From positions 1 through 18,547 of the forward strand of contig JAIRLF010000164.1 in the NCBI GenBank assembly GCA_031259655.1: 18,547 bases of DNA, written 5' to 3'. The DNA comes from Prevotellaceae bacterium. GTDB lineage: Bacteria > Bacteroidota > Bacteroidia > Bacteroidales > UBA932. The notes under the pieces are model-generated. The model was given only the letters and a program-made list of their open reading frames with translations, did no database searches and was not told where the DNA came from. The translations under genes were made by a program, and so were the position numbers. Positions 7,168 to 15,285 of this stretch are shown piece after piece (position 1 is the stretch's first letter; each line of letters starts with the position of its first letter).

Positions 7168-7986
7168 ATGAATAAAGAAATTTTGACTTACAAACGAGTG
7201 TTGCACCATTTGACTGTTGCTCAGAATGTACAAATCCTCTATTCCATTAATGAGGGAATACGGCTTCATGCGGCTAAGGCGCCCGGTATCCGCCTTGTAT
7301 ATGAAACCTTCGATGTTGAGATTGCGAATTTCGATGACTTTTTTAAGAAAAATACAAAAGCGTTCGAAACAGAGAATATTGTTATTCTGGATAATAAACG
7401 TGATTTTACTGTTCGCTCCGTCATTAACAAAATTCAGTATCATTACGATTTCGCCCGAAACGATGCGGAAAAAGAGGACGCTCACTGTCTTGTTTATGTT
7501 GTTAAAAAATATAAGGGTGTAACTAAAAAGGAGTACGAGGCGAAAACATCCTTGTTGCGCAGTCTGGTGAACGAATTGCAGCAAACGCCGGATTTGCTCG
7601 ACCGTTTCGACATTACGAACTCAGTCGCCGATTTGAAACAGGAAAACGAAGAGTTTGAAGCGCTTTACAATGTCCGCACTCAAAATCTGCACGACAAACG
7701 ACTCAAAGGTAACACGACGAAGTATCGCACATCTGCAAATAAGGCATTCGATAATCTGTGTAAAGTTGTTACGGGTCTTACGCTTATGCCGTTAAGCGAG
7801 GAAGAAAAAACCGCCGTCGAAAACATTATCGACATCATCAACAGCCAAATCCGGCAGGCAATGCTTGTGTATAGCCATCGTGCCGGAGTTGTGGTAGAGA
7901 AAAAAAGAAGGATAACGAAATCGCAGATGTTGAAGAAGAAAATCAGACGTCGTAAAAAAAATCAGGTAATACGGAATAAGAGTTAA
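7168..7986 (+). CDS. Probable DUF6261 family protein with basic C-terminal tail
   Basis: A 272-residue soluble protein with no signal peptide or membrane segment. Its layout resembles the Bacteroidales family DUF6261: a helical N-terminal half, a central segment predicting contacts of the type LVNELQQTPDLLDRFDI, then NSVADLKQENEEFEALYNVR, then a helix with YRTSANKAFDNLCKVV. I assign the family from memory of these features, not from a search. The last 28 residues (245-272) contain 15 Lys/Arg, which may favour nucleic-acid binding. No catalytic motif is apparent and the function is unknown. The ATG at 7168 lies inside a 14-base sequence repeated 52 bases upstream. The gene stands alone: repeats lie before it and a promoter for the porin gene after it. 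Confidence 0.65.
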   Translation: MNKEILTYKRVLHHLTVAQNVQILYSINEGIRLHAAKAPGIRLVYETFDVEIANFDDFFKKNTKAFETENIVILDNKRDFTVRSVINKIQYHYDFARNDAEKEDAHCLVYVVKKYKGVTKKEYEAKTSLLRSLVNELQQTPDLLDRFDITNSVADLKQENEEFEALYNVRTQNLHDKRLKGNTTKYRTSANKAFDNLCKVVTGLTLMPLSEEEKTAVENIIDIINSQIRQAMLVYSHRAGVVVEKKRRITKSQMLKKKIRRRKKNQVIRNKS

Positions 7987-8018
7987 ATCAATCTCTGCGG
8001 TTATTTTCGAAAATGTGT

Positions 8019-8026
8019 TACCTTTG
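8019..8026 (+). promoter_or_regulatory. Bacteroidota -7 box before the porin gene
   Basis: TACCTTTG matches the TAnnTTTG consensus of the main Bacteroidota sigma factor exactly. It lies 23 bases before the TTG at 8050 in a short intergenic gap. No clear TTG/TTTG -33 element is seen at the expected distance. Confidence 0.6.
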
Positions 8027-8049
8027 CAAAATATTTTAATGTATAGATA

Positions 8050-10317
8050 TTGTTATATACTTATAAATTAAACACATTTCTGCTTATTATGACAATAAGC
8101 GGATTATTTGCTGTTCCGAATTCGGCGAATGCGGGGGATTTTTTCCTCTTGCAGAGCGACACAGTACGCGCGGACACCACAATAAATAATACAGATATAT
8201 CGTCGGAAAACGCCATTGACGACGATATGGATATTTTATTGGGCGACACTGCTGTTAACGACGCGGATACATTATTATTGAGAGACAGCATTGCAGCTCA
8301 ACGGTTTGCTCCGTTATTCGACAGTCTCGGAATGATTGCGAACGATTCGTTAAGCGCAGAAGGTGAGCTTTCCGAAGACAGTTTGATTATCCGTAAAGGC
8401 AAAGTGAAAAAAGAAAAAGAAAAGCCCGACACTTTGGTCACATACTTTTTCAAAGATACGTTGCGATATAATCGAATCATAGCGTGGACAGTAAACCGCT
8501 ATCTCAACACTCCGAACATCGTTTCGGCAGACACCCTCCAAAGCGAGAATATGACCGAACTGCCTTTTTATAAAGCAGATGTCGGCGTTTCGTATCTTGG
8601 AACGACGGGCAGCGCTTCGCTGTTACACGATTTCTTCAAACGAAAGCAGTCGGATATCTTTCCTTTCATGGACCCATACGATTTATACGGGTTTACGCCC
8701 GACAATCTGCGGTTTTACAACACCAAAGGACCTTTTTCGAGCCTGTCATACTACACATCGGGCGCGAAACGCTTCTCCGAAGACAATGTTAAAGTTCTGA
8801 TTACACGCAATATCAATCCCTCTTTGAACCTCGGCTTGTATTATCACAAAATGGGAACAAAGGGGACATATCAAAATCAACGTACGAAAGATAAGACATT
8901 CAGCATGTTTGCTTCGTACGTTGGCAAAAAATATGTTGCACATGCGGGATATATTTACAACGGTGTGAATAACATGGAAAACGGCGGTATTGTCAACGAT
9001 TTTTTTGTAGAAGACACCGTTGTCAATTCCAATACCATCGATGTGAAGCTGAGAACGGCGCTGAACGTTCTTTCGTCCAACACGTATTTTCTCACACATT
9101 CGTATGGCGTTCCGCTCAATCTGTTCAAACGCGATTCTTTGAAAGCATCCGAAGGGACGGTTGTCTATTTCGGACACACGTTCGAATATTCAAGAAACAG
9201 AAGGGTTTATACCGATGGAGCTTCTGATACCGCATACGTGGATTTACTTACCGGACAACGTAATTACATGCGTTATTACAACAACCGCTATCTTTCCTCT
9301 TTGAGGAGCTACGATTCGACTTTCGCTTCCACATTAAATAACCGGTTGTTCTTAAGGTTGCAACCATATTCTTCGACCGCCATAATTTCTAAAATAGATG
9401 GAGGAATAGGCTATCAGTTCGATAAATATTACGGTTTCACCCCCGAATCGTATCTGTATGGCGCAAAGAGCGAAAACCTCTCGACAGGATACGTTTACGG
9501 GAATGCCGAAGGAATGTTCAGCAAATATTTTTCGTGGCAGGCATTTCTCAAATATAATTTTTTGGGTTACAGGCTCAATGATTTGAATTTCGATGCAAAT
9601 GCACGATTATCGCTTTTTCCGCTGGAAGGCGGGATTCATTTTAGCGGACGTTTCCTGCTGGATAACCGCGAGCAGCCTTATTTCATGAAGAAATACTATT
9701 CCAATCATTTCCGGTGGGACAATAATTGGAGTAAGACTACGGAAACACGTATCGAAACCGCTGTGAACATTCCGGATTGGAATTTAGATATCGGATTTAA
9801 GAACAGTGTGATTGCAAATTATGTATATTTCGACGATAACGCTTTGCCTCAACAAACATCCGAGATATTGAACGTTACATCGCTATATCTAAACAATAAA
9901 TTAAGTTGGTGGCTGTTACGGCTCGATACCCGATTGGTTGCGCAAAGCTCATCCAACGTAAATGTGCTTCCCTTACCTGCAATTAGCGGAAATGTAATGT
10001 TTTACATAGAATCGCAATGGGTTAAAAATGTGTTGAACGCCCGAATAGGTTTCGACGTCTACTATAATACCCGTTTTTACGACTACGCATATAATCCTGC
10101 TGTGGGAATGTTTCATACTCAATCGGAAAAGAAACTCGGAAATTATCCATGGGTTGACGCATTTGCATCGTTCAAATGGAAACGCGCTAATATATACGTG
10201 AAATTCACCAATGTGGGAGAAGGAATACTTGGCGATAACAATTATTTTTCGGCTCTGCATTATCCGCGAAATAAACGGATGCTGCGTTACGGAATTAATT
10301 GGTATTTCAATGATTAG
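8050..10317 (+). CDS. Putative outer-membrane porin (PF14121 / Porin_10 type)
   Basis: A 755-residue predicted beta-barrel protein. With the TTG start at 8050 the N-terminus is a good signal peptide: a Lys, then TFLLIMTISGLFAV, and a cleavage motif ANA at residues 26-28. An in-frame TAG at 8044 blocks a longer start; the ATG at 8089 would leave a poor signal peptide. After a polar, acidic linker (30-125), the family hallmark begins: DTLVTYFFKDTLRYNRIIAWTVN, then YLGTTGSASL and FTPDNLRFYNTKGPFSSLSYY. A long series of alternating strands runs to the C-terminus, ending in YGINWYFND. The family is annotated as a putative porin; the solute is unknown. The next gene starts 23 bases later on the same strand, so co-transcription is likely. 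Confidence 0.85.
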   Translation: MLYTYKLNTFLLIMTISGLFAVPNSANAGDFFLLQSDTVRADTTINNTDISSENAIDDDMDILLGDTAVNDADTLLLRDSIAAQRFAPLFDSLGMIANDSLSAEGELSEDSLIIRKGKVKKEKEKPDTLVTYFFKDTLRYNRIIAWTVNRYLNTPNIVSADTLQSENMTELPFYKADVGVSYLGTTGSASLLHDFFKRKQSDIFPFMDPYDLYGFTPDNLRFYNTKGPFSSLSYYTSGAKRFSEDNVKVLITRNINPSLNLGLYYHKMGTKGTYQNQRTKDKTFSMFASYVGKKYVAHAGYIYNGVNNMENGGIVNDFFVEDTVVNSNTIDVKLRTALNVLSSNTYFLTHSYGVPLNLFKRDSLKASEGTVVYFGHTFEYSRNRRVYTDGASDTAYVDLLTGQRNYMRYYNNRYLSSLRSYDSTFASTLNNRLFLRLQPYSSTAIISKIDGGIGYQFDKYYGFTPESYLYGAKSENLSTGYVYGNAEGMFSKYFSWQAFLKYNFLGYRLNDLNFDANARLSLFPLEGGIHFSGRFLLDNREQPYFMKKYYSNHFRWDNNWSKTTETRIETAVNIPDWNLDIGFKNSVIANYVYFDDNALPQQTSEILNVTSLYLNNKLSWWLLRLDTRLVAQSSSNVNVLPLPAISGNVMFYIESQWVKNVLNARIGFDVYYNTRFYDYAYNPAVGMFHTQSEKKLGNYPWVDAFASFKWKRANIYVKFTNVGEGILGDNNYFSALHYPRNKRMLRYGINWYFND

Positions 10318-10340
10318 AAGATTAATACTTTAATATACTG

Positions 10341-11369
10341 ATGAAAGGAAAAATTATGTTAATTGTAATTGGCGTATTTGTATTTGGCACAGCTGTCAAA
10401 TCCAATTCCGACGAGAACAAAAAAAGCGCTTTGAAAAGCAAAACGCTTGTTGTTGCGTTAGATACATGTAATTACAATTATTTTCTGTACAAAGGCGACC
10501 CATGCGGTTATCAGCTCGAACTGTTCAAGCTGTTTGCCAAATACGAGGGTCTAAACTTTGATTTTCGCATCGTTCCCGACAGTCTGAAATTTGCTCTGCT
10601 GAGTGCGGGCGATATCGATATTGCTGTTTTCAGCGCAGGTTTCGACAGTTTGTACAATGTTTTCAATCGATACGGAAATGTCTGTTCTTCAATACCTCTC
10701 GACGATAATATTAAATCCGTATGGCTTACCGTCGACGACAATATGCCGCTGATGCTCGAAATAAATATCTGGGCAAGTGAACTGAAAGGCGAAACGAGCT
10801 ACAATTCGCTTCAGAACAAGTATTTCGGGCAGAAATACAATAAAAGCGCGGGAAAAATATCGCAATACGACAATATCTTGAGGAAACACAGCGCCGAAAT
10901 CGGTTGGGATTGGCGATTGACAGCTTCGATAGTGTGTCACGAATCAAGATTCAAGCCGGCTGTGGCGTCGAAATCGGGAGCGATAGGGCTTATGCAACTT
11001 ATGCCGAACACGGTCAAGCGTTTCGGCGTGAAAAATGTCTACGACCCCGAAGAAAATATTAAGGGCGGAACGAGACTAATTGCTTATCTAACCGAGGTTT
11101 TTAAAAAGAAAGGCGTCCCCGAAGACGAATTAGTCAATTTCGTGCTGGCTGCTTACAACGCCGGACATGGGAAGATTTTCAATTTCATGCAGGAAACCGA
11201 AAACGCCGGACTTGACCAAAACAAATGGCGCGATGTGTATTCGGTGATACTGATGAGCGGACGGAATAGCAACAAACCCGCTCCAAAATTTAGTGGCAAA
11301 GAAACATTGAAATTTGTTGATAACGTGCAAAATCATTATAAACATTATCGGAATTTTTTTGCTGAATAA
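10341..11369 (+). CDS. MltF-like lytic transglycosylase with shortened substrate-binding domain
   Basis: A 342-residue exported enzyme expected to cleave the peptidoglycan glycan strand. Residues 1-20 form a signal peptide without a lipobox Cys. Residues 32-150 correspond to a SBP_bac_3-like domain (TLVVALDTCNYNYFLYKGDPCGYQLELF). The C-terminal SLT domain is intact: catalytic E201 in CHESRF, GLMQ at 216-219 and AAYNAG around Y272. MltF homologues are usually 450-520 residues. Here lobe 1 (through FALLSAGDIDIAV) seems joined directly to the last part of the substrate-binding domain (IKSVWLTVDDNMPLMLEINIW), so roughly 100 residues of the middle are missing. It is still a complete ORF with healthy codon use, so probably functional. 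It follows the porin gene closely. Confidence 0.85.
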   Translation: MKGKIMLIVIGVFVFGTAVKSNSDENKKSALKSKTLVVALDTCNYNYFLYKGDPCGYQLELFKLFAKYEGLNFDFRIVPDSLKFALLSAGDIDIAVFSAGFDSLYNVFNRYGNVCSSIPLDDNIKSVWLTVDDNMPLMLEINIWASELKGETSYNSLQNKYFGQKYNKSAGKISQYDNILRKHSAEIGWDWRLTASIVCHESRFKPAVASKSGAIGLMQLMPNTVKRFGVKNVYDPEENIKGGTRLIAYLTEVFKKKGVPEDELVNFVLAAYNAGHGKIFNFMQETENAGLDQNKWRDVYSVILMSGRNSNKPAPKFSGKETLKFVDNVQNHYKHYRNFFAE

Positions 11370-11532
11370 AGACAATCGTGTTTATAGCTGTTTTTACACA
11401 AATTCGTTTGTCATTGTCGGGAATTTCGTTGTTTTGCGTAGACATAATGCTCGCTCCAAAACGGAAATATTGTTTAAAATCCTGAAAAACAACATACACA
11501 AAAAAGAAACATTATGGGTTAAAAAAAATACT

Positions 11533-11540
11533 TATCTTTG
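11533..11540 (+). promoter_or_regulatory. Bacteroidota -7 box before the AEC transporter gene
   Basis: TATCTTTG matches TAnnTTTG exactly. Transcription would start near 11547. A GTG start at 11543 would therefore be upstream of the transcript, which supports the ATG at 11561 as the real start. No clear -33 element is visible. Confidence 0.55.
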
Positions 11541-11560
11541 GGGTGTATAAATTGTGTGAG

Positions 11561-12520
11561 ATGAGTGATTTTTTATTCTCTATAAATGTAGTGTTGCCGC
11601 TTTTTATGCTGATAGCTACCGGATACATATTGAAGCAATTGCGATTTGTATCGGAGGCATTTCTATCGGACGCGAATAACTTTGTCTTTAAATTTCCCTT
11701 GCCTCTGATGCTTTTTCAAAATATCCGGAATGCGTTCAACGGCTCGTTAATCACTTCATTCAATACACAATTGATTTTATCGGCATTCATCGGGATTATA
11801 ATTGTGATAGCTATTTTGCTGGTACTTATTCCGTTGTTCGGAAAACGCAGGGCAACGACAGGCAGCCTGATACAGGGCATTTTCCGAAGTAATTTCATAA
11901 TTTACGGGCTTCCATTGGCAACAAGCATGTATGGCGACGATGCAATAATCCCGATATCAATGCTTTTGGGGATGGTTATTCCGGTTTATAACATTGCTGC
12001 AGTTGTTGTTTTGACCGTTTTTTCGGAAACAAAATCGACTTCGTCAATATCTTTTCCGTTGATAATAAAAAACATCTTCAAAAACCCTCTGATTATTGCC
12101 TGTATAGCGGGTTTTGTTGCAGGATTGCTACACATACGGTTCCCTGTTTTTATCGATAAACCTGTAGACGAAATATCGAAAATCGCTACTCCTTTGGCAT
12201 TGTTGGTGATGGGAGGATTGTTCGAGTTCAAAGGTTTGATGAACAATTTTTGGACAGTATTTTTCGCTTCCCTGTCCAAACTGATTTTTATTCCGTTGGC
12301 AGCCATGATTGTGTTCGTTTCCATGGGATTCCGCGAACTCGAATTGGCTGCATTGCTGTGTTTATTCGCCACTCCGACAGCGGTAGTAAGTTTCATTATG
12401 GCTGAAAATATGGGCTGCGACGGCGAAATTTCCGCCCATATCGTAGTACTGAGCACAGCGCTTTCCGCAATAACTATATTTCTGTTTATCTTTGTCCTAA
12501 AATCAATGGGATATATTTAA
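11561..12520 (+). CDS. AEC (auxin efflux carrier) family transporter
   Basis: A 319-residue inner-membrane protein, from the ATG at 11561. The frame also allows GTG at 11543, but the promoter box at 11533-11540 argues against it. It has about ten hydrophobic segments in two halves, with the family start NVVLPLFMLIATGYILKQL and the conserved NFVFKFPLPLMLFQNI. The central part GIFRSNFIIYGLPLATSMYG and the later FKNPLIIACIAGFVAGLL are also typical of PF03547 (Mem_trans). Members export or exchange organic acids such as malate or malonate in characterised bacteria; the substrate here cannot be told. The gene has its own promoter and is followed by a 211-bp gap, so it is probably monocistronic. 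Confidence 0.88.
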   Translation: MSDFLFSINVVLPLFMLIATGYILKQLRFVSEAFLSDANNFVFKFPLPLMLFQNIRNAFNGSLITSFNTQLILSAFIGIIIVIAILLVLIPLFGKRRATTGSLIQGIFRSNFIIYGLPLATSMYGDDAIIPISMLLGMVIPVYNIAAVVVLTVFSETKSTSSISFPLIIKNIFKNPLIIACIAGFVAGLLHIRFPVFIDKPVDEISKIATPLALLVMGGLFEFKGLMNNFWTVFFASLSKLIFIPLAAMIVFVSMGFRELELAALLCLFATPTAVVSFIMAENMGCDGEISAHIVVLSTALSAITIFLFIFVLKSMGYI

Positions 12521-12612
12521 GGTACAGTTCCGCAAAATCCGCTCATTTACTTCGTCGAACTGATGTTTCTCAATCGGCTTATGACTTACAACTTATGTCT
12601 TTACGAATTTTG

Positions 12613-12644
12613 TTTGTTTAACTGCAATTTTAATATTACTTTTG
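12613..12644 (+). promoter_or_regulatory. Bacteroidota-type promoter before mqnA
   Basis: TTTG at 12613-12616, a 20-base spacer, then TACTTTTG at 12637-12644. Both elements and the spacing fit the -33/-7 arrangement of the phylum. The resulting leader to the ATG at 12732 would be about 80 bases. It contains an A-run (12651-12659) and a weak GGGC-GTT-GCCC hairpin (12704-12714). Confidence 0.65.
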
Positions 12645-12731
12645 CGGCGGAAAAAAAAAGAATATATAGCATTATGCCGGCAGGATAAAGTTATAAAAAA
12701 ACAGGGCGTTGCCCCATAGAATACAGTTTTT

Positions 12732-13502
12732 ATGAAGAAGGTAAAAGTATCAATCATATCATATCTCAATACTTCACCGTTTGTATATGGATTGAAGCAT
12801 TCGGAAATAGTTGATTATATCGACCTTCAATATAATACCCCTGCCGAATGCGCTCTCCGATTGCTCAACAAAGACGCCGACATAGGGATAATTCCTTCCG
12901 TTGTTGTACCCTCAATTCCCTATAAACGCATTATTTCCGACTATTGCATAGGCGCGTCGAAAAACGTTCGTTCGGTTGTAATTTGCTCTAATCAACCGGT
13001 TTCGGAAATCAAAGCTCTTTATCTTGATTTTGAATCTCGGACATCGGCGCTTTTAGCTCAGCTTCTGTTGGACGAATATTGGAAAATAAAGGTAACTTCC
13101 ATGACATTAAGTTCTTTGAACGATATCGAACCGCATAGAAAAGATTCGGCATACCTGCTTATCGGAGACAAAGTGTTCGATTATGAAGACAAATTTGCAT
13201 ACAAGTCGGATTTATCTTTGGCATGGAACGATTTCACAGGATTGCCTTTTGTCTTTGCCGTCTGGACAGCCGTAACGCCACTGTCGAACGATTTCATTTC
13301 GTTGTTCAACAATGCATTGTCGGCAGGATTGGCAAACATTCCCGCAGCGGTAAACGAACACAAACACACATTAGACTATCGGGACGCAGTGAAATATCTC
13401 ACCGAAAACATTGATTATAACTTTGATTTCGCAAAGCACAAAGCTCTTGTCGAGTTTTGGAACATGGTCTTGAGATTGAAATCGAAATATCGAAGTTGTT
13501 AG
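12732..13502 (+). CDS. mqnA: Chorismate dehydratase (MqnA-type), futalosine pathway of menaquinone synthesis
   Basis: A 256-residue cytoplasmic protein of the MqnA/MqnD (periplasmic-binding-like) fold. It begins KVKVSIISYLNTSPFVYGL and continues with YNTPAECALRLLNKDADIGIIPS and CIGASKNVRSVVICSN, which match the MqnA signature. MqnA converts chorismate to 3-[(1-carboxyvinyl)oxy]benzoate, the first committed step of the futalosine route. MqnD is a paralogue with a similar fold, but the YLNT/ASKNVRSV pattern favours MqnA. The other pathway genes are not in the window, so the pathway is inferred from this gene alone. It is expressed from its own promoter and ends at a terminator-like hairpin. Confidence 0.83.
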   Translation: MKKVKVSIISYLNTSPFVYGLKHSEIVDYIDLQYNTPAECALRLLNKDADIGIIPSVVVPSIPYKRIISDYCIGASKNVRSVVICSNQPVSEIKALYLDFESRTSALLAQLLLDEYWKIKVTSMTLSSLNDIEPHRKDSAYLLIGDKVFDYEDKFAYKSDLSLAWNDFTGLPFVFAVWTAVTPLSNDFISLFNNALSAGLANIPAAVNEHKHTLDYRDAVKYLTENIDYNFDFAKHKALVEFWNMVLRLKSKYRSC

Positions 13503-13523
13503 CCCTTTTATTGATTAAAGGGC
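13502..13523 (+). terminator. Terminator-like hairpin at the mqnA stop codon
   Basis: GCCCTTT (13502-13508) pairs with AAAGGGC (13517-13523). One T-T mismatch and one further A-T pair lie inside, around a TTGA loop. The stem starts on the last base of the mqnA stop codon. Only a weak T-run (ATTTG) follows, so termination is uncertain. Confidence 0.4.
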
Positions 13524-13583
13524 ATTTGTGACAAAATTTAAATAACAATTAAACGATATTAATTAAATCAAAAATTTAAAATT

Positions 13584-14531
13584 ATGGTTCTATTCTATTA
13601 TAAGTCAGAAAATAAAATTTTGCAAAGTTCTGACCTGAAGGTTCTGAACAATTTGGGATACGAAGATATTGTGTGGATTGATTTGAACGACCCACTCGGA
13701 AAAGAAAAACGCGCTATCGAAGCGTTTCTTAACACCGAACTGCAAACAAGGGCGCAGGCTGAAGAAATCGAAAGCAGTTCGCGATATTCCGAAACCGACG
13801 ATATTGTGTACGGAAACACAAACTTCCTGCTGTCGCAAGGCGACGGATATGTCGAAGAACCTGTGTCGTTTACGATATGCGGGGGGATTTTGATTATCTC
13901 GCGTAACACCGATTTGAGGACGCTTTCCGAAGTGGCGCGTAAAATAATGAGTAGCCACAGTTTGTACATTACGGGCTATCATCTGTTGATATCAATTCTC
14001 GAAAACAGAATCGATTTGGACGCCGATATGATTGAAGGTATTGCCAAAGAAATCACTCAATTGACTCGCAAAGTCGTGATAAATCAAGTAGAAAAAGAAA
14101 CTTTGGTTTACCTCAGCCAATTGCAGGAAAATATAATGATAATCAGAGCAAATATCATTGATAAGCAGCGCACTCTGTCGTCGATACTCAAAAGCAACCT
14201 GTTTCCTTCGGATATACAATCGAAGGTGACAGTGATGATAAACGACGTCAATTCGCTGCTGAACCACGCCGATTTCGGTTTCGAACGATTGGAATATCTG
14301 CAAAATACGGTCTTGGGTCTTATCAATGTGGAACAAAACAAAATCATCAAGATATTCACTATCACATCGGTAGTGTTTATGCCGCCAACGTTAATTGCTT
14401 CGATATACGGGATGAACTTCCACATTATGCCCGAAACGCAATGGAAATTCGGCTATTTGTTCAGTATCATTTTGATGATTTTTTCGGCCGGTATTACCAT
14501 ATATATATTTAAACGTAAAAAATTACTTTAA
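13584..14531 (+). CDS. corA: CorA family magnesium/divalent-cation transporter
   Basis: A 315-residue protein with the CorA plan: a long cytoplasmic N-terminal alpha/beta domain, a stalk helix (about 150-250) and two C-terminal transmembrane helices. The signature G276-M277-N278 stands in [17 protein letters not shown], directly after TM1 ([19 protein letters not shown]). TM2 is [21 protein letters not shown], followed by a basic end KRKKLL. The GMN loop is the selectivity filter for Mg2+ (also Co2+ or Ni2+) in the pentamer. The acidic loop after GMN contains PET. The leader (13524-13583) is very AT-rich and shows no clear -7 box. hisIE begins 26 bases downstream on the same strand, so the two may share a transcript, although their functions are unrelated. 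Confidence 0.92.
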   Translation: MVLFYYKSENKILQSSDLKVLNNLGYEDIVWIDLNDPLGKEKRAIEAFLNTELQTRAQAEEIESSSRYSETDDIVYGNTNFLLSQGDGYVEEPVSFTICGGILIISRNTDLRTLSEVARKIMSSHSLYITGYHLLISILENRIDLDADMIEGIAKEITQLTRKVVINQVEKETLVYLSQLQENIMIIRANIIDKQRTLSSILKSNLFPSDIQSKVTVMINDVNSLLNHADFGFERLEYLQNTVLGLINVEQNKIIKIFTITSVVFMPPTLIASIYGMNFHIMPETQWKFGYLFSIILMIFSAGITIYIFKRKKLL

Positions 14532-14557
14532 ACGAAATATTACAGGATATTAAGAAA

Positions 14558-15220
14558 ATGACAGAATTGAAATTCGACGAAAACGGCTTGATTCCCGTTG
14601 TGATACAGGACTATTACAGCAAAGTGGTGTTGACTTTGGCGTACATGAACGCCGAAAGTCTTGCAATCAGCATCGCCGAGAAAAAAACATGTTTCTACAG
14701 TCGAAGCCGTAAAGAATTGTGGCGAAAAGGCGAAACATCGGGAAACTACCAGCATATCGTCAGCATATACGCCGACTGCGACAACGATGCTTTAGTCGTA
14801 GAAGTGATTAAGGACGGACCGGCATGTCATACCGGCGCCGAAACCTGTTTCGAAACGCCGATTTTTGTCTCCGACGAAGTCCGACGGTTTTCATTCGGTT
14901 CTCTGTTCGAACTGCTGCTCGACCGTAACGCCGTCCGCCCCGAAGGTTCGTACACAACGTATTTGTTCGACAAAGGACTGGATAAGATACTGAAAAAAAT
15001 AGGCGAAGAAACCTCCGAAGTCATTATTGGCGCAAAAAATTCGAAAGAAGAATTAGTTTACGAAATCTCGGACTTGATATATCATCTTATGGTTCTTATG
15101 GTCAATCAAGGTATCGAAATCAAGGATATTGTCAACGAACTGGCTTCGCGTCACGTTATCGACAGGAAAGTAAAACAGGCGGATTTTCAGGAACAAAACA
15201 AAATCACGCCTTCAAACTGA
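14558..15220 (+). CDS. hisIE: Bifunctional phosphoribosyl-AMP cyclohydrolase / phosphoribosyl-ATP pyrophosphatase (HisIE)
   Basis: A 220-residue fusion enzyme of histidine biosynthesis, catalysing steps 2 and 3. The HisI domain (1-105) has [24 protein letters not shown] and the metal-binding D73-CD-ND77. Cys90 and Cys97 of [11 protein letters not shown], together with Cys74, fit the zinc ligands of the family. The HisE domain (115-205) has FELLLDRN, then a helix with [15 protein letters not shown], then [13 protein letters not shown], giving the acidic Mg2+ site expected for a pyrophosphohydrolase. Length and fusion order are standard. No other his gene is in the window, so it lies outside a his operon. 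It ends 65 bases from the convergent DUF5683 gene. Confidence 0.93.
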   Translation: MTELKFDENGLIPVVIQDYYSKVVLTLAYMNAESLAISIAEKKTCFYSRSRKELWRKGETSGNYQHIVSIYADCDNDALVVEVIKDGPACHTGAETCFETPIFVSDEVRRFSFGSLFELLLDRNAVRPEGSYTTYLFDKGLDKILKKIGEETSEVIIGAKNSKEELVYEISDLIYHLMVLMVNQGIEIKDIVNELASRHVIDRKVKQADFQEQNKITPSN

Positions 15221-15285
15221 ATCGGTATAATGCGGTATGAAAACCGTTTAGATAAGCAAAAACATTATCAATGGCTACGTATGTT

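Noticed and set aside
11370..11560. Small gene in the gap between mltF-like and AEC genes (frame 11314-11550)
   Set aside because: It overlaps the end of the transglycosylase gene, has no domain or signal, and runs over the promoter box of the next gene.
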